From NCBI GenBank assembly GCA_020059785.1, contig JAGVBL010000248.1:1-32073 (forward strand): a stretch of DNA of 32,073 bases, written 5' to 3'. Within the stretch, counting starts at the first letter, position 1; every line of letters starts with the position of its first letter. The notes under the pieces are model-generated. The model was not told where the DNA came from. It did not search any database and saw nothing but the letters and a program-made list of their open reading frames with translations. Below are positions 17,195 through 25,864 of the stretch, one piece after another. The translations under genes were made by a program, and so were the position numbers. Origin of the DNA: Ignavibacteriales bacterium (GTDB lineage: Bacteria > Bacteroidota > Ignavibacteria > Ignavibacteriales > Melioribacteraceae).

Positions 17195-18757
17195 ATGTAT
17201 TCAGAAACACTACACTGGATTGATTATGTTGTAATTGTTATTTCACTTCTTGTTTCGCTCTATGTCGGGTTTTATTTCGTAAAAAAACAGACAAGTACTA
17301 ATGCATACTATGCCGGAAGCAGATCTATCCCTTCATGGGCAATAGGTATGTCAATCCTTGCAACTCTTATAAGCAGTATAACTTTTCTTGCTTATCCCGG
17401 TGAGGGTTTCAAATCGAACTGGATATTACTTGTACAGGGAATTATGGTAGTTATAGTTCTTTCCGGGCTGGTCTGGTTTGTTGTTCCGCTATTTAGAAAA
17501 GTGATTGGCATCAGTACCTACGAATATTTTGAAAAGAGATTCGGATTCTTTGCAAGAATTTATACTTCGCTTGCTTTTACATTTACGCATTTTACAAAAA
17601 TGGGAACGGTCCTCTTCTTAATGGGTTTAGCTATTTCAAGTATGGTAGGTATTGATACACTAACGGTAATCTGGGTGATAGGTTTAATAATAATTATTCT
17701 AACAATGATGGGTGGAATCGAAGCTGTTATCTGGCTCGATGTTATTCAGGGTTTTATGCTCGTCGGCGGAGGATTAATTGCGCTTGCATTAATAATGTTT
17801 ATTCCGGAAGGTGGACCTGGGGCAATTATAAATACTGCCATTGAAAACAATAAAATTGGTTTTGCCCCTTATGATGTTGATTTCACAAAACTGACATTCT
17901 TTGTTATGGTTCTTAACGGAGTTTTTTATGGGATCCAGAAATATGGGACTGATCAAACTATTGTTCAACGATATTTAACAGCAAAATCTGATAAAGGAGC
18001 AATTAAGGCAGCATTGATGGGTGTTGTTTTAAGTCTGCCCGTCTGGGCTTTATTTATGTTTATCGGAACAGCCCTGTTCTCATTTTATCAGATTACAGAT
18101 TTTGCTTTGCCCGAAGGAATTAAACCCGATCAGGTTTTCCCTTACTTTATTACTACACAGGTGCCTCCCGGTTTAACCGGATTAATTTTAGCAGCTCTTA
18201 TCGCTGCAGCAATTTCAAGTCTGGATTCGGATTTAAATTGCCTTTCTGCAGTTGGTGTTACTGATTATTATGCCCGTCTTAAACCAAAAGCAACGGATAA
18301 GCAGAAACTAAATGTTGGACGCTGGATTGTATTCTTTTCGGGTATAGCTGCATTATTAATTGCTACAATCTATATTTATGCAGGTGGCGAAGGTGTTCTC
18401 GGAATTGTATTTGAACTCTACGCAATTTTCTCAGGTGGTATCGCCGGTATTTTTTTACTGGCACTATTCAGTAAGAAAGCAAACAAACATGGATTGTATA
18501 TCGCAATTGCTGTTTGTATTGTTTTCACAACGTACGCTGTTTTAAGCTCTACAAAGATTGATGGACAACCAATACTTAACCTGGGTTCACTCAATTTCCC
18601 TCATCATAAATATATGCTGGGTGTGTATACTCACTTTATAATAATAATCGTTGGATACTTTGCCAGTTTATTCTTCAAATCGGATGTACCTCATGAAGAA
18701 CTTACAATTTATTGGTGGATTAAAAATAGAAAAGCAATTGGTAAAAATGATTTATAG
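17195..18757 (+). CDS. Sodium:solute symporter (SSS/SLC5 family), copy 2
   Basis: The 520-residue multi-pass membrane protein has the SSS-type first segments (FVKKQTSTNAYYAGSRSIPS then AIGMSILATLISSITFLAYPGEGF), DQTIVQRYL in the middle and IAAAISSLDSDLNCLS, a family signature near the sodium site. AAGGAG lies upstream of the ATG (14 bases after the DapA-type gene). It differs from copy 1 in the loop residues and ends in a KNRKAIGKNDL tail. The gene is the last before the intrinsic terminator at 18858. It likely imports a sugar or sugar acid; the solute is unknown. Confidence 0.93.
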   Translation: MYSETLHWIDYVVIVISLLVSLYVGFYFVKKQTSTNAYYAGSRSIPSWAIGMSILATLISSITFLAYPGEGFKSNWILLVQGIMVVIVLSGLVWFVVPLFRKVIGISTYEYFEKRFGFFARIYTSLAFTFTHFTKMGTVLFLMGLAISSMVGIDTLTVIWVIGLIIIILTMMGGIEAVIWLDVIQGFMLVGGGLIALALIMFIPEGGPGAIINTAIENNKIGFAPYDVDFTKLTFFVMVLNGVFYGIQKYGTDQTIVQRYLTAKSDKGAIKAALMGVVLSLPVWALFMFIGTALFSFYQITDFALPEGIKPDQVFPYFITTQVPPGLTGLILAALIAAAISSLDSDLNCLSAVGVTDYYARLKPKATDKQKLNVGRWIVFFSGIAALLIATIYIYAGGEGVLGIVFELYAIFSGGIAGIFLLALFSKKANKHGLYIAIAVCIVFTTYAVLSSTKIDGQPILNLGSLNFPHHKYMLGVYTHFIIIIVGYFASLFFKSDVPHEELTIYWWIKNRKAIGKNDL

Positions 18758-18857
18758 AAATGTCCTTAAAGTATTTTCAACTCATCCCTTAACTTTCTTG
18801 GTTAGTGTGGTTAGTGATGCTCAAAAGACACTCCCCTCAATTGAGCAATGTAGAAAT

Positions 18858-18885
18858 GAGCCGGCGGAATTTGCCGGCTCGTTTT
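18858..18885 (+). terminator. Rho-independent terminator between two gene blocks
   Basis: A perfect 8-bp inverted repeat, GAGCCGGC at 18858-18865 and GCCGGCTC at 18873-18880, with a 7-base loop, is followed by GTTTT. It is the only clear intrinsic terminator found in the window. It lies 100 bases after the second symporter and divides the upstream block (…-18757) from the downstream block beginning at 19002. Confidence 0.88.
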
Positions 18886-18910
18886 AATGGGTGTAAAGTT
18901 TTGATAGCTG

Positions 18911-18938
18911 TTGTAAGAACTACTTCATTTTATATGTT
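18911..18938 (+). promoter_or_regulatory. Candidate promoter of the downstream block
   Basis: TTGTAA (18911-18916), a 16-base spacer and TATGTT (18933-18938) make a weak sigma70-like pair, each element matching four of six consensus bases. It sits after the terminator and 63 bases before the start of the third symporter, where a new promoter is expected. AT-rich sequence makes chance matches likely. Confidence 0.2.
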
Positions 18939-19001
18939 ATTGGAGAAATTAGTTAATCTATTGTTACTGTTGTTTTAGCAGGTGAATCATAGGTAAAAAT
19001 A

Positions 19002-20549
19002 ATGATAGAAAGCTCGCTTACAATATTAGATGTGATTATAATAATTGCTTATTTCATTTTTATTGTTTGGCTTGGTGCTAAGTTTAAAAAGAATCAGAAA
19101 GACACTAGAAGATATTTTCTTGGTAAACAGAATATCCCTGGTTGGGCTGTCGGTATGTCTTTGTTTGCCACAATAATATCAAGCTGGACTTTTATTGCTT
19201 TACCCGGTAAAGCTTTTAAGACAGATTTACAGTACATGGTTAATATACTTATCCTTCCTATTTGTGCCTTTATGGCATCAAAATTCTTAATTGCACTTTT
19301 CAGAAATAAAATAAAATTAAGTGCTTACGAGTATTTAGAAAAACGTTTTGGAATTTTTGCCCGCATTTATGGAAACCTTGCATTTCTTATTGTTCACTTC
19401 GGAAAGATGGCAGCGATTTTGTATTTGCTGAGTCTTACAGTTTCGGGAATTACCGGCTGGAATATTTTCGTTTTAATACTTCTGATTGGCATTGCAACCA
19501 TTCTTTATACATTCTATGGCGGGATTGAGGGTGTTGTCTGGTCCGAAGTAATTCAGGGATTTCTATTGATCGGCGGCGGCATTGTGACAGTTTTGTTCAT
19601 CCTCTTTACGTTTCCTGGTGGCGCTTCTGATCTGATATCGGAAACGATCAATGCAGATAAATTGAAACTATGGTCGTTTGATTTCACATGGACTAATCAA
19701 AATTCTATTGTTCTGATATTTTTCGGACTTAATTACTGGATGCAGAAATATGTCTCGGATCAAACAGTTGTTCAGAGATACCTTTTAGCTTCTTCTGAAA
19801 AGGGTGCATCGAAAGCAATCTGGATCTCTTCAGTATTGATTATGATGATCTGGGTTCTTTTCATGAGCATCGGAGCATTCTTGTGGACATACTACAAGTT
19901 TCAACCCGGACTATTACCGGAAACACTGATGAATACTCCCGATAAAGTATATCCTTATTTTATTGGTCATCAATTACCAAGCGGATTGACCGGAATAATT
20001 TTATCAGCACTCCTTGCCGCAACGATGTCAACATTATCTTCAGATCTTAACGCACTCGGCTCGATAATATATGACGATTATTATAATAAGTTGCGTAAAA
20101 ACAGAAATGACAGGCAGCGTTTAAAATTCTCGAGAATTACGGTTCTGGTTGCCGGTATTCTTTGTGTATTTCTTGCGATGGCATTCACAAGTATTCAATC
20201 AATGGCTGATGCAGCTTTTGATTTTGTTGCTCTTGTTGCCGGTGGAATTTTAGGAATGTATTTCCTGGGAATTTTCACACGTCGCACAAGCCCAAAAGGA
20301 TTGTATGTTGGACTCGCATTTACAGTAGTAGCAATTCTTTACCTTTTTATTAGTAATAGTGGAATGATCAAATCATATCGTTTTATTTCGATTAATACAC
20401 TTTGGATCGGATTGATTGGCAATGTTATTACTCTTGTAATTGGATATCTGACAAGTTTAATACTTACTCCTAATTATTCCGCAGAACCGGGTTTAATTAT
20501 TGGTAAATCTCACAATAATTTTCCAAATGTCTTTAATCAGGAGAAATAA
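19002..20549 (+). CDS. Sodium:solute symporter (SSS/SLC5 family), copy 3
   Basis: The 515-residue multi-pass membrane protein has the SSS pattern: a first helix followed by KKNQKDTRRYFLGKQNIPG, then VGMSLFATIISSWTFIALPGKAF, DQTVVQRYL in the middle and ATMSTLSSDLNAL near the sodium site. Compared with copy 2 it is more similar in layout than copy 1 is (both have GFGI/GFF-type loops and the TQK-like WMQKY/GIQKY segment). It is the first gene after the terminator, 121 bases past it, and is followed two bases later by a DapA-family gene, so it likely heads a new operon. A symporter next to the lyase suggests import of that enzyme's substrate or its precursor. Confidence 0.93.
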   Translation: MIESSLTILDVIIIIAYFIFIVWLGAKFKKNQKDTRRYFLGKQNIPGWAVGMSLFATIISSWTFIALPGKAFKTDLQYMVNILILPICAFMASKFLIALFRNKIKLSAYEYLEKRFGIFARIYGNLAFLIVHFGKMAAILYLLSLTVSGITGWNIFVLILLIGIATILYTFYGGIEGVVWSEVIQGFLLIGGGIVTVLFILFTFPGGASDLISETINADKLKLWSFDFTWTNQNSIVLIFFGLNYWMQKYVSDQTVVQRYLLASSEKGASKAIWISSVLIMMIWVLFMSIGAFLWTYYKFQPGLLPETLMNTPDKVYPYFIGHQLPSGLTGIILSALLAATMSTLSSDLNALGSIIYDDYYNKLRKNRNDRQRLKFSRITVLVAGILCVFLAMAFTSIQSMADAAFDFVALVAGGILGMYFLGIFTRRTSPKGLYVGLAFTVVAILYLFISNSGMIKSYRFISINTLWIGLIGNVITLVIGYLTSLILTPNYSAEPGLIIGKSHNNFPNVFNQEK

Positions 20550-20551
20550 AG

Positions 20552-21514
20552 ATGAATTATAAGGAACACCCATGGATGGGAGTTTTTGCCGCAACTCTCT
20601 GCACATTTAAAGCTAACGAAGAAATTGATGAGGTTGGATTACGCGAATACTTTGCCAGAATGAGCAGAGTGGATGAATTAAAAGGACTTGTTTGCAACGG
20701 TCACACAGGGGAAATAATGTCTTTGCGGGAGAAGGAACGGACATTTGTAACAAAAGTTTTAGCTGAAGAAATCAGAAAGAGCGGAACGAAAAAGAAAGTT
20801 ATTACCGGAATTTGCGGAGAGGGAAGTATTACTGCAACAGAACAATCACTAGCTGCTAAAGAAGTTGGGGCAGATGCAATACTTTTAATGCCTCCGCACT
20901 ATCAGCTAAGGTTTGGTCGTTCAAGTCAAACGGCAATCGATTTTATTCATGATGTTGCCGACGGAGCGGACATCGATATTATTCTCCATCAATACCCTTC
21001 CTGGACGAAAGTTGGATACACGTTAAATGAAATGCTGGAAATTGTTAAACATCCCCGAGTTGTTTGTATTAAGATGGGTACGCGCGATATGGCACGGTGG
21101 CTCTATGATTATGAAAAGTTAAAAGAAGCAAAACCGGATTTGTCAATTATTACCTGTCACGATGAGTACTTACTTCCAACTCTCCTCGAAGCGGGTGATG
21201 GCGCACTTATTGGCTTTGCAGGCTTTACTCCTGAATTGATGATCAAACTTGTCCATGCTTGTGTTGAAGGTAATTTGAAAGAGGCAAAAAATGCACAGAA
21301 GACTGTGGCACCGTTAGCTAGGTTGGTATACAATTTCGGCGAACCGGGAAGTTATGCCCATCAAAGAATGAAAGTTGCTCTCTGGTTAATGGGAAAAATA
21401 TCTTCTCCGGTATTCCGCAGACCGATTAGACCGATTTCGAAGGAGAGCACTAAAAAAATTGCTGATGAATTGAATAGAATCGGTTATGAAACACCAAATG
21501 CAAAACACATTTAA
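20552..21514 (+). CDS. DapA/NanA-family aldolase or dehydratase, copy 2 (divergent)
   Basis: The 320-residue TIM-barrel class I lyase has Y148 (LHQYPSW) and the Schiff-base Lys K174 (CIKMGTRD). The usual GTTGE substrate-carboxylate loop reads GHTGE at 50-54, a His in place of a Thr. It starts two bases after the symporter stop, with AGGAG upstream, so the two are cotranscribed. The subgroup is seen in sugar-acid and plant-type DapA-like proteins of unknown substrate; it is more divergent from true DapA than copy 1. The next gene starts six bases after the stop codon. Confidence 0.9.
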   Translation: MNYKEHPWMGVFAATLCTFKANEEIDEVGLREYFARMSRVDELKGLVCNGHTGEIMSLREKERTFVTKVLAEEIRKSGTKKKVITGICGEGSITATEQSLAAKEVGADAILLMPPHYQLRFGRSSQTAIDFIHDVADGADIDIILHQYPSWTKVGYTLNEMLEIVKHPRVVCIKMGTRDMARWLYDYEKLKEAKPDLSIITCHDEYLLPTLLEAGDGALIGFAGFTPELMIKLVHACVEGNLKEAKNAQKTVAPLARLVYNFGEPGSYAHQRMKVALWLMGKISSPVFRRPIRPISKESTKKIADELNRIGYETPNAKHI

Positions 21515-21519
21515 TTAAA

Positions 21520-22590
21520 ATGAACAGAAGAGATTTTGCTAAAATATCATCGCTTGCTGCTTTGGGTCTTGCTTTGCCCAGTGGATTTGATGCTAGGGAT
21601 ATGTCCAAAAAGAAAATGAAAATTGGAATGATCGGTACTACACATTCACATGCATCCGAAAAAATAAAAACGATTCTTGGTCTTTGTGAAATATATGATT
21701 TGGTAGGTGTTGCAGAAGTTGATAGCATAAAACAAAAAGCCGCTGCTGCATCAGCGGATTACAATGGCGTTAAGTGGGTAACAAAGAAAGAATTGTTAAG
21801 TTTTAAATCACTTGATGCTGTGATTATTGAATCATCTATGGAAGATGTTCTTAATGATGCAATCGATTCTGTAAAAGCCGGGAAACATATTCACATCGAT
21901 AATCCTCCGGGAAGATCGTTCCCTCTGTTTGAAGATCTGCTTATTGAAGCAGAAAGTAGGGGATTGGCATTTCAACTCGGCTACTTTACACGATACAATA
22001 GAGCCGTTCAAACAGCAAAAAAAATTATATGCGAAGGTGTGATCGGAGAGATTTTTGAAATTGATGGAACTTTCAGCAAAAAGATTCCTGATAAGAGAAG
22101 GAATGATATTGCTAAATATTATGGCGGCTCAATGCTTTTTCTAGGTTGCTATTTAATTGAATTAGTCGTTTCAATTCTTGGCGAACCTGATAGAATCACA
22201 ACATACAGAAAGAAAACATTTCCTGATCTTGACAATCTTTATGATAACGAACTTACTGTTTTGGAATACAAACATGCAACTGCTTCACTTCGGAGTTCGG
22301 TCTTGGAAATTGACGGTGAAGTAAGAAGAAATTTAACTTTTGTCGGAACTGAAGGTACGGTTGAAATAAATCCTTTTGAGCCCGGAAAAGTATTTTTAAC
22401 ACTTAATGAACCGAAGAAAAACTATTTGAAAGGGAAGAATCAAATTCAATTGCCGGAACAACGGGATAGATATTCAGAACAGCTTATTGATTTTGCCGGT
22501 ATGATAAGGAAAGAAAAACAACTTTACTTTCCGGTAGTAAAAGAATTGGAAATTCATAAAGCGCTGCTTACGGCAGCAAACTATTATTAA
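21520..22590 (+). CDS. Tat-exported Gfo/Idh/MocA-family oxidoreductase with altered signature
   Basis: The 356-residue protein starts MNRRDFAKISSLAALGLALP, a twin-arginine signal. A nucleotide-binding Rossmann motif KIGMIGTTHSHA (34-45) lacks the last Gly of the usual GxGxxG. The family's catalytic EKP motif is replaced by IDNPPG (126-131), so the conserved Lys is missing. This suggests a changed mechanism or a binding role. Gfo/Idh/MocA enzymes normally oxidise sugars or sugar derivatives with a tightly bound or soluble NAD(P). It lies between the DapA-type gene (5 bases) and a DoxX gene (14 bases). Confidence 0.86.
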   Translation: MNRRDFAKISSLAALGLALPSGFDARDMSKKKMKIGMIGTTHSHASEKIKTILGLCEIYDLVGVAEVDSIKQKAAAASADYNGVKWVTKKELLSFKSLDAVIIESSMEDVLNDAIDSVKAGKHIHIDNPPGRSFPLFEDLLIEAESRGLAFQLGYFTRYNRAVQTAKKIICEGVIGEIFEIDGTFSKKIPDKRRNDIAKYYGGSMLFLGCYLIELVVSILGEPDRITTYRKKTFPDLDNLYDNELTVLEYKHATASLRSSVLEIDGEVRRNLTFVGTEGTVEINPFEPGKVFLTLNEPKKNYLKGKNQIQLPEQRDRYSEQLIDFAGMIRKEKQLYFPVVKELEIHKALLTAANYY

Positions 22591-22604
22591 AGAGCTAAAT
22601 CCAT

Positions 22605-23099
22605 ATGGACACAACAAAAAATAATTATTCAAAAACTCAGCTTATCGCATTGGTAACATTGCGGGCATTGATCGGCTGGCATCTTCTTTATGAAGGAATT
22701 GTAAAACTGTTGAATCCCGAATGGTCTGCAGCTGCATATCTTCGCGATTCGAAGTGGATCTTCTCCGGATTCTTTAATTGGATTGCCGATACATCAAGTG
22801 TGCTGCAAATTGTTAACTTTCTAAACGTTTGGGGTCTACTGCTTATCGGTTTAGGTCTGATGATCGGATTGCTCACACGAACTTCAACAATCGCCGGAAT
22901 TGTTTTGATTCTATTCTACTATTTAGCAACCCCGCCGCTAACCGGATTGACTTACATGTTTCCACCGGAAGGGAGTTATTTAATTGTTAATAAAAACCTG
23001 ATTGAATTAGCTGCTCTTGTTGTGCTTTTGTTTTTCCCATCCGGAAAAATTATTGGTATCGACCGAATAATATCAAAGCTTAGAAGGAAAGAATCATGA
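22605..23099 (+). CDS. DoxX-family membrane protein
   Basis: The 164-residue protein has about four hydrophobic segments, a DoxX-like opening (LVTLRALIGWHLLYEGIVKL) with LNVWGLLLIGLGLMIGLLTR in the middle and GSYLIVNKNLIELAALVVL near the end. DoxX proteins are small inner-membrane proteins, linked in some organisms with quinone oxidoreduction, though their function is often unknown. The ATG of the downstream oxidoreductase overlaps this stop by four bases (ATGA), so the two are translationally coupled. Its pairing with an exported sugar oxidoreductase suggests electron transfer from periplasmic oxidation to the quinone pool; that is inference. Confidence 0.85.
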   Translation: MDTTKNNYSKTQLIALVTLRALIGWHLLYEGIVKLLNPEWSAAAYLRDSKWIFSGFFNWIADTSSVLQIVNFLNVWGLLLIGLGLMIGLLTRTSTIAGIVLILFYYLATPPLTGLTYMFPPEGSYLIVNKNLIELAALVVLLFFPSGKIIGIDRIISKLRRKES

Positions 23100-24631
23100 A
23101 TGATGAGAAGAAAGAAAATAATAAGCTTCAGCGGAGAGATTTCCTAACCGGGTTAGCAACTATTCCGGTTCTCGGTTTGTTTGGAGCCGGTTTGTTAAAT
23201 CAAATTCTCTACAATAAAAACCGGGATGAATTGCTTAAATCTGATTTTAACCTGGGCGATTTAATTTCTGAGAGTGATGAATACCAGAATGACACAGAAG
23301 GTGATTTGCTTAGAATAGGAATTATCGGAACCGGCAGCAGAGGTATGAATTTATTGGAATCATTAGGTTTTACTAACACCAGGACAAAAAATAAATTGTA
23401 CGGCAATTTGAAAATTCAACTCGCCGGTGTTTGTGATGTTTACGACGATGCCGCTGAAGAAGCAATAATGTTATCTAAATATAATTCATTTGTGAAAAAT
23501 TCTGATGAATTCCCTCGGGCTAAGAGATACAAAAATTATCTTGATATGCTTAGCGATAAAGAAATTGATGCGGTAATTATTGCAACGCCCGATCACTGGC
23601 ATGCAAAAATGATAATTGAATCTGCAAATGCCGGAAAACATATTTTTGCTGAGAAGTGTCTGACAAGAACCATTGAAGAAGTTTATCAAATAAAAGATGC
23701 TCTGAAGAACAAAAAAATTGTTTTTCAGTATGGACATCAGAACCGTCAGCAGCTTTCATACAAAGTTGCTCGGCAAATGATAATGCAGAATATTTTAGGA
23801 AAAATTACATTATTAAAAACTCACACATACCGCAATACTCCGCAAGGTGCCTTCATTAGGCATTTAGACCAGAAAATTGATCCCGATAAAGTTGATTGGC
23901 AGCAATGGCTTGGTGATACTCCGTATTACCCGTTTACACCAAGCCGTTATTTTGGCTGGCAGAAATTTTTTGAGTATAGCGGGGGTTTGCCTGCGCACAT
24001 GTTCTCTCATGAATATGATGCAATTAATCAGGTTTTCAAGTTAGGTATTCCAAAATCTGTGGTAGCAATGGGAGGAATCTATTACTGGAAAGATGACCGC
24101 AACACACCGGATGTTTTTCAGGCTTCATTTGAATATCCCGATCGGGAGTTGATCCTTACATATGATGCCAACCTTGCAAACACAAGCACAGGTGAGTATG
24201 AAAGAGGTGCAAAGGTAAAAGAAATTGTTGGTAATGATGCATGGATGAAACTCGGACTAAATATTACAATCTACCCCGATAAAAATTCTGAGAAGTACAA
24301 AGAGAAAATAAAACAAGGATTGGTTGAACCCGATTCTCCATTATTATCATTTATTCCCGGTGAAAATAAAAGTTCGGTACAGACTATTACATCTGCATCA
24401 AAAAAATTATATGCAAGCAGCGGTCTGGTCTCAACTTATAGGAATGGGAAAGAGGTAGATGTTACATATTTACATTTAAGAGAATGGCTGGAAGGTATTA
24501 GAAAAGGAATTGTGGTAAGCGGTACTTTCCAAACAGCTTTCGAAGATGCTATTACATGCCACATGGCGACTAAATCGTATCTCGAAAAACGGAGAGTTGA
24601 GTGGGATCCGGTCAATCAAAAAGTTATTTAA
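23096..24631 (+). CDS. Tat-exported Gfo/Idh/MocA-family oxidoreductase
   Basis: The 511-residue protein carries a twin-arginine signal (LQRRDFLTGLATIPVLGLFG, from residue 11), a complete Rossmann motif GIIGTGSRG (75-83), TPDHWHA (164-170) and the signature EKCLTRT (186-192) in place of EKP; the Lys K187 is kept. A conserved C-terminal domain includes GGLPAHMFSHEYDAINQ. Gene start overlaps the DoxX stop. The family oxidises C-OH groups of sugars, and exported members have been linked in gut Bacteroides to 3-keto-glycoside chemistry. That would be a plausible use here but is not shown by sequence. It is larger than the 356-residue paralogue at 21520. Confidence 0.9.
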   Translation: MNDEKKENNKLQRRDFLTGLATIPVLGLFGAGLLNQILYNKNRDELLKSDFNLGDLISESDEYQNDTEGDLLRIGIIGTGSRGMNLLESLGFTNTRTKNKLYGNLKIQLAGVCDVYDDAAEEAIMLSKYNSFVKNSDEFPRAKRYKNYLDMLSDKEIDAVIIATPDHWHAKMIIESANAGKHIFAEKCLTRTIEEVYQIKDALKNKKIVFQYGHQNRQQLSYKVARQMIMQNILGKITLLKTHTYRNTPQGAFIRHLDQKIDPDKVDWQQWLGDTPYYPFTPSRYFGWQKFFEYSGGLPAHMFSHEYDAINQVFKLGIPKSVVAMGGIYYWKDDRNTPDVFQASFEYPDRELILTYDANLANTSTGEYERGAKVKEIVGNDAWMKLGLNITIYPDKNSEKYKEKIKQGLVEPDSPLLSFIPGENKSSVQTITSASKKLYASSGLVSTYRNGKEVDVTYLHLREWLEGIRKGIVVSGTFQTAFEDAITCHMATKSYLEKRRVEWDPVNQKVI

Positions 24632-24666
24632 TAAGTATGATTAATTTGAAAAGTTTTCATAATGCC

Positions 24667-24671
24667 GGAGG
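24667..24671 (+). promoter_or_regulatory. Ribosome binding site that decides the Asp-box lipoprotein start
   Basis: GGAGG at 24667-24671 sits five bases before the ATG at 24677. The earlier in-frame ATG at 24662 would place this site inside the coding region, and its extra residues (MPEGL) do not fit a signal peptide start. Confidence 0.65.
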
Positions 24672-24676
24672 GTTTA

Positions 24677-25816
24677 ATGTTTAGAAGTATTATTAAAATA
24701 TTGATCTCGATTTTACTTTTAACAGTTACTAATTGTGCACAGCAGTCGAATGATATTAAACACACAATTGTTGCAATCGAAAAAGGAAAATTTCACGGCT
24801 GGCCGGCAAATAACGGAATCTGGAGCTGGGGAAATGAAATCCTCGTAGGCTTTACTCAAACAGATTATGAGGAAACAGAAAGTCACAATATTAAGAACGA
24901 CTCTCCTTTATTAAGCAAACTTGCCAGAAGCCTTGATGGAGGTAAAACATGGAGAGTCTTTGATCCGGAAAACTATGTGGGGGATAATGGAAAAAAAACT
25001 AGACTGACAGAACCAATCAATTTTTTAAAGGAAGGATTTGCCCTTCGTATATCAAGCGATACCTATCATGGCAATAAAGATCCTGAAGGTCAGTTCTTTT
25101 ATTCGTATGATAAAGGGAATTCCTGGAATGGTCCGTTTTATCTGGGAGAAGTTTCAAAATTCTCACGTTTCAATGGATACGTCTTAACGCCGCGCACAGA
25201 TTATTTAGTACTTGGCGAGAAAGAATGTTTAATTTTTATTTCATCCCGAATTCCAGAAACAGGAATGTCTGATAAAATTTCTGTGATTCAAACTGCCGAC
25301 GGCGGGCTGACTTTTCAGTTGGTTGCAGACTACGTTGTACCGGCATCCGATCCACATCGTGCTGCTATGCCTAATACCGTTCGCATCTCGGATAACGAAC
25401 TTGTAATGTCTGTAAGAAGGAGAGTTATTGCCGACAACACAAAAAACTGGATCGATCTTTATTACTCAAATGATCTTGGTAAGACATGGGAATTCAGAAG
25501 TAAAATTGGTGATACAGGGGCATATAATGGTAATCCTCCCTCACTTGTAAAATTGAATGATGGTCGTTTATGCGCAGTTTATGGAGATAGAAACTCGAGT
25601 AGAATTGTCGGTAGATACAGCAGCGATGATGGTAAAACGTGGACAGAAGAATTTGTCATACGTGACAACTTCTATACACGTGAAAGACAGGACATGAAAG
25701 ATCTTGGTTATTGCCGCGTTGTTCAAAACAGAGACGGTGAGGTAGTTGCAATTTATTATTGGGCAACTGAAGAAAATCCGGAACAACACATTGCAGCTTC
25801 GATTTGGAAACCCTGA
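24677..25816 (+). CDS. Asp-box (sialidase-fold) lipoprotein
   Basis: From the start at 24677 the protein has 379 residues. MFRSIIKILISILLLTVTNC ends in a lipobox-like Cys (C20; the Asn before it is unusual), so it is likely anchored to a membrane. It has four Asp-box repeats: SLDGGKTW (85-92), SYDKGNSW (143-150), SNDLGKTW (264-271) and SSDDGKTW (315-322). These define a six-bladed propeller like those of sialidases and many other glycan enzymes. The classical sialidase Arg triad and FRIP motif could not be recognised, so GH33 activity cannot be claimed. The sequence HGWPANNGIWSW near the N-terminus is a conspicuous possible ligand-binding strip. The next gene is a second Asp-box protein. Confidence 0.87.
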   Translation: MFRSIIKILISILLLTVTNCAQQSNDIKHTIVAIEKGKFHGWPANNGIWSWGNEILVGFTQTDYEETESHNIKNDSPLLSKLARSLDGGKTWRVFDPENYVGDNGKKTRLTEPINFLKEGFALRISSDTYHGNKDPEGQFFYSYDKGNSWNGPFYLGEVSKFSRFNGYVLTPRTDYLVLGEKECLIFISSRIPETGMSDKISVIQTADGGLTFQLVADYVVPASDPHRAAMPNTVRISDNELVMSVRRRVIADNTKNWIDLYYSNDLGKTWEFRSKIGDTGAYNGNPPSLVKLNDGRLCAVYGDRNSSRIVGRYSSDDGKTWTEEFVIRDNFYTRERQDMKDLGYCRVVQNRDGEVVAIYYWATEENPEQHIAASIWKP

Positions 25817-25864
25817 ATTCTGAAATTTTCTAAAAAAATCTTGAATTAAATAAAAGGTGGAACA

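Noticed and set aside
18651-18887. Short + strand open frame spanning the end of the second symporter and the terminator
   Set aside because: It overlaps the symporter in another frame and runs through the terminator hairpin, so it is not a real gene.
24677-25816. Naming this Asp-box lipoprotein a GH33 sialidase
   Set aside because: Asp boxes are shared by many families, and I could not find the sialidase FRIP motif or Arg triad.
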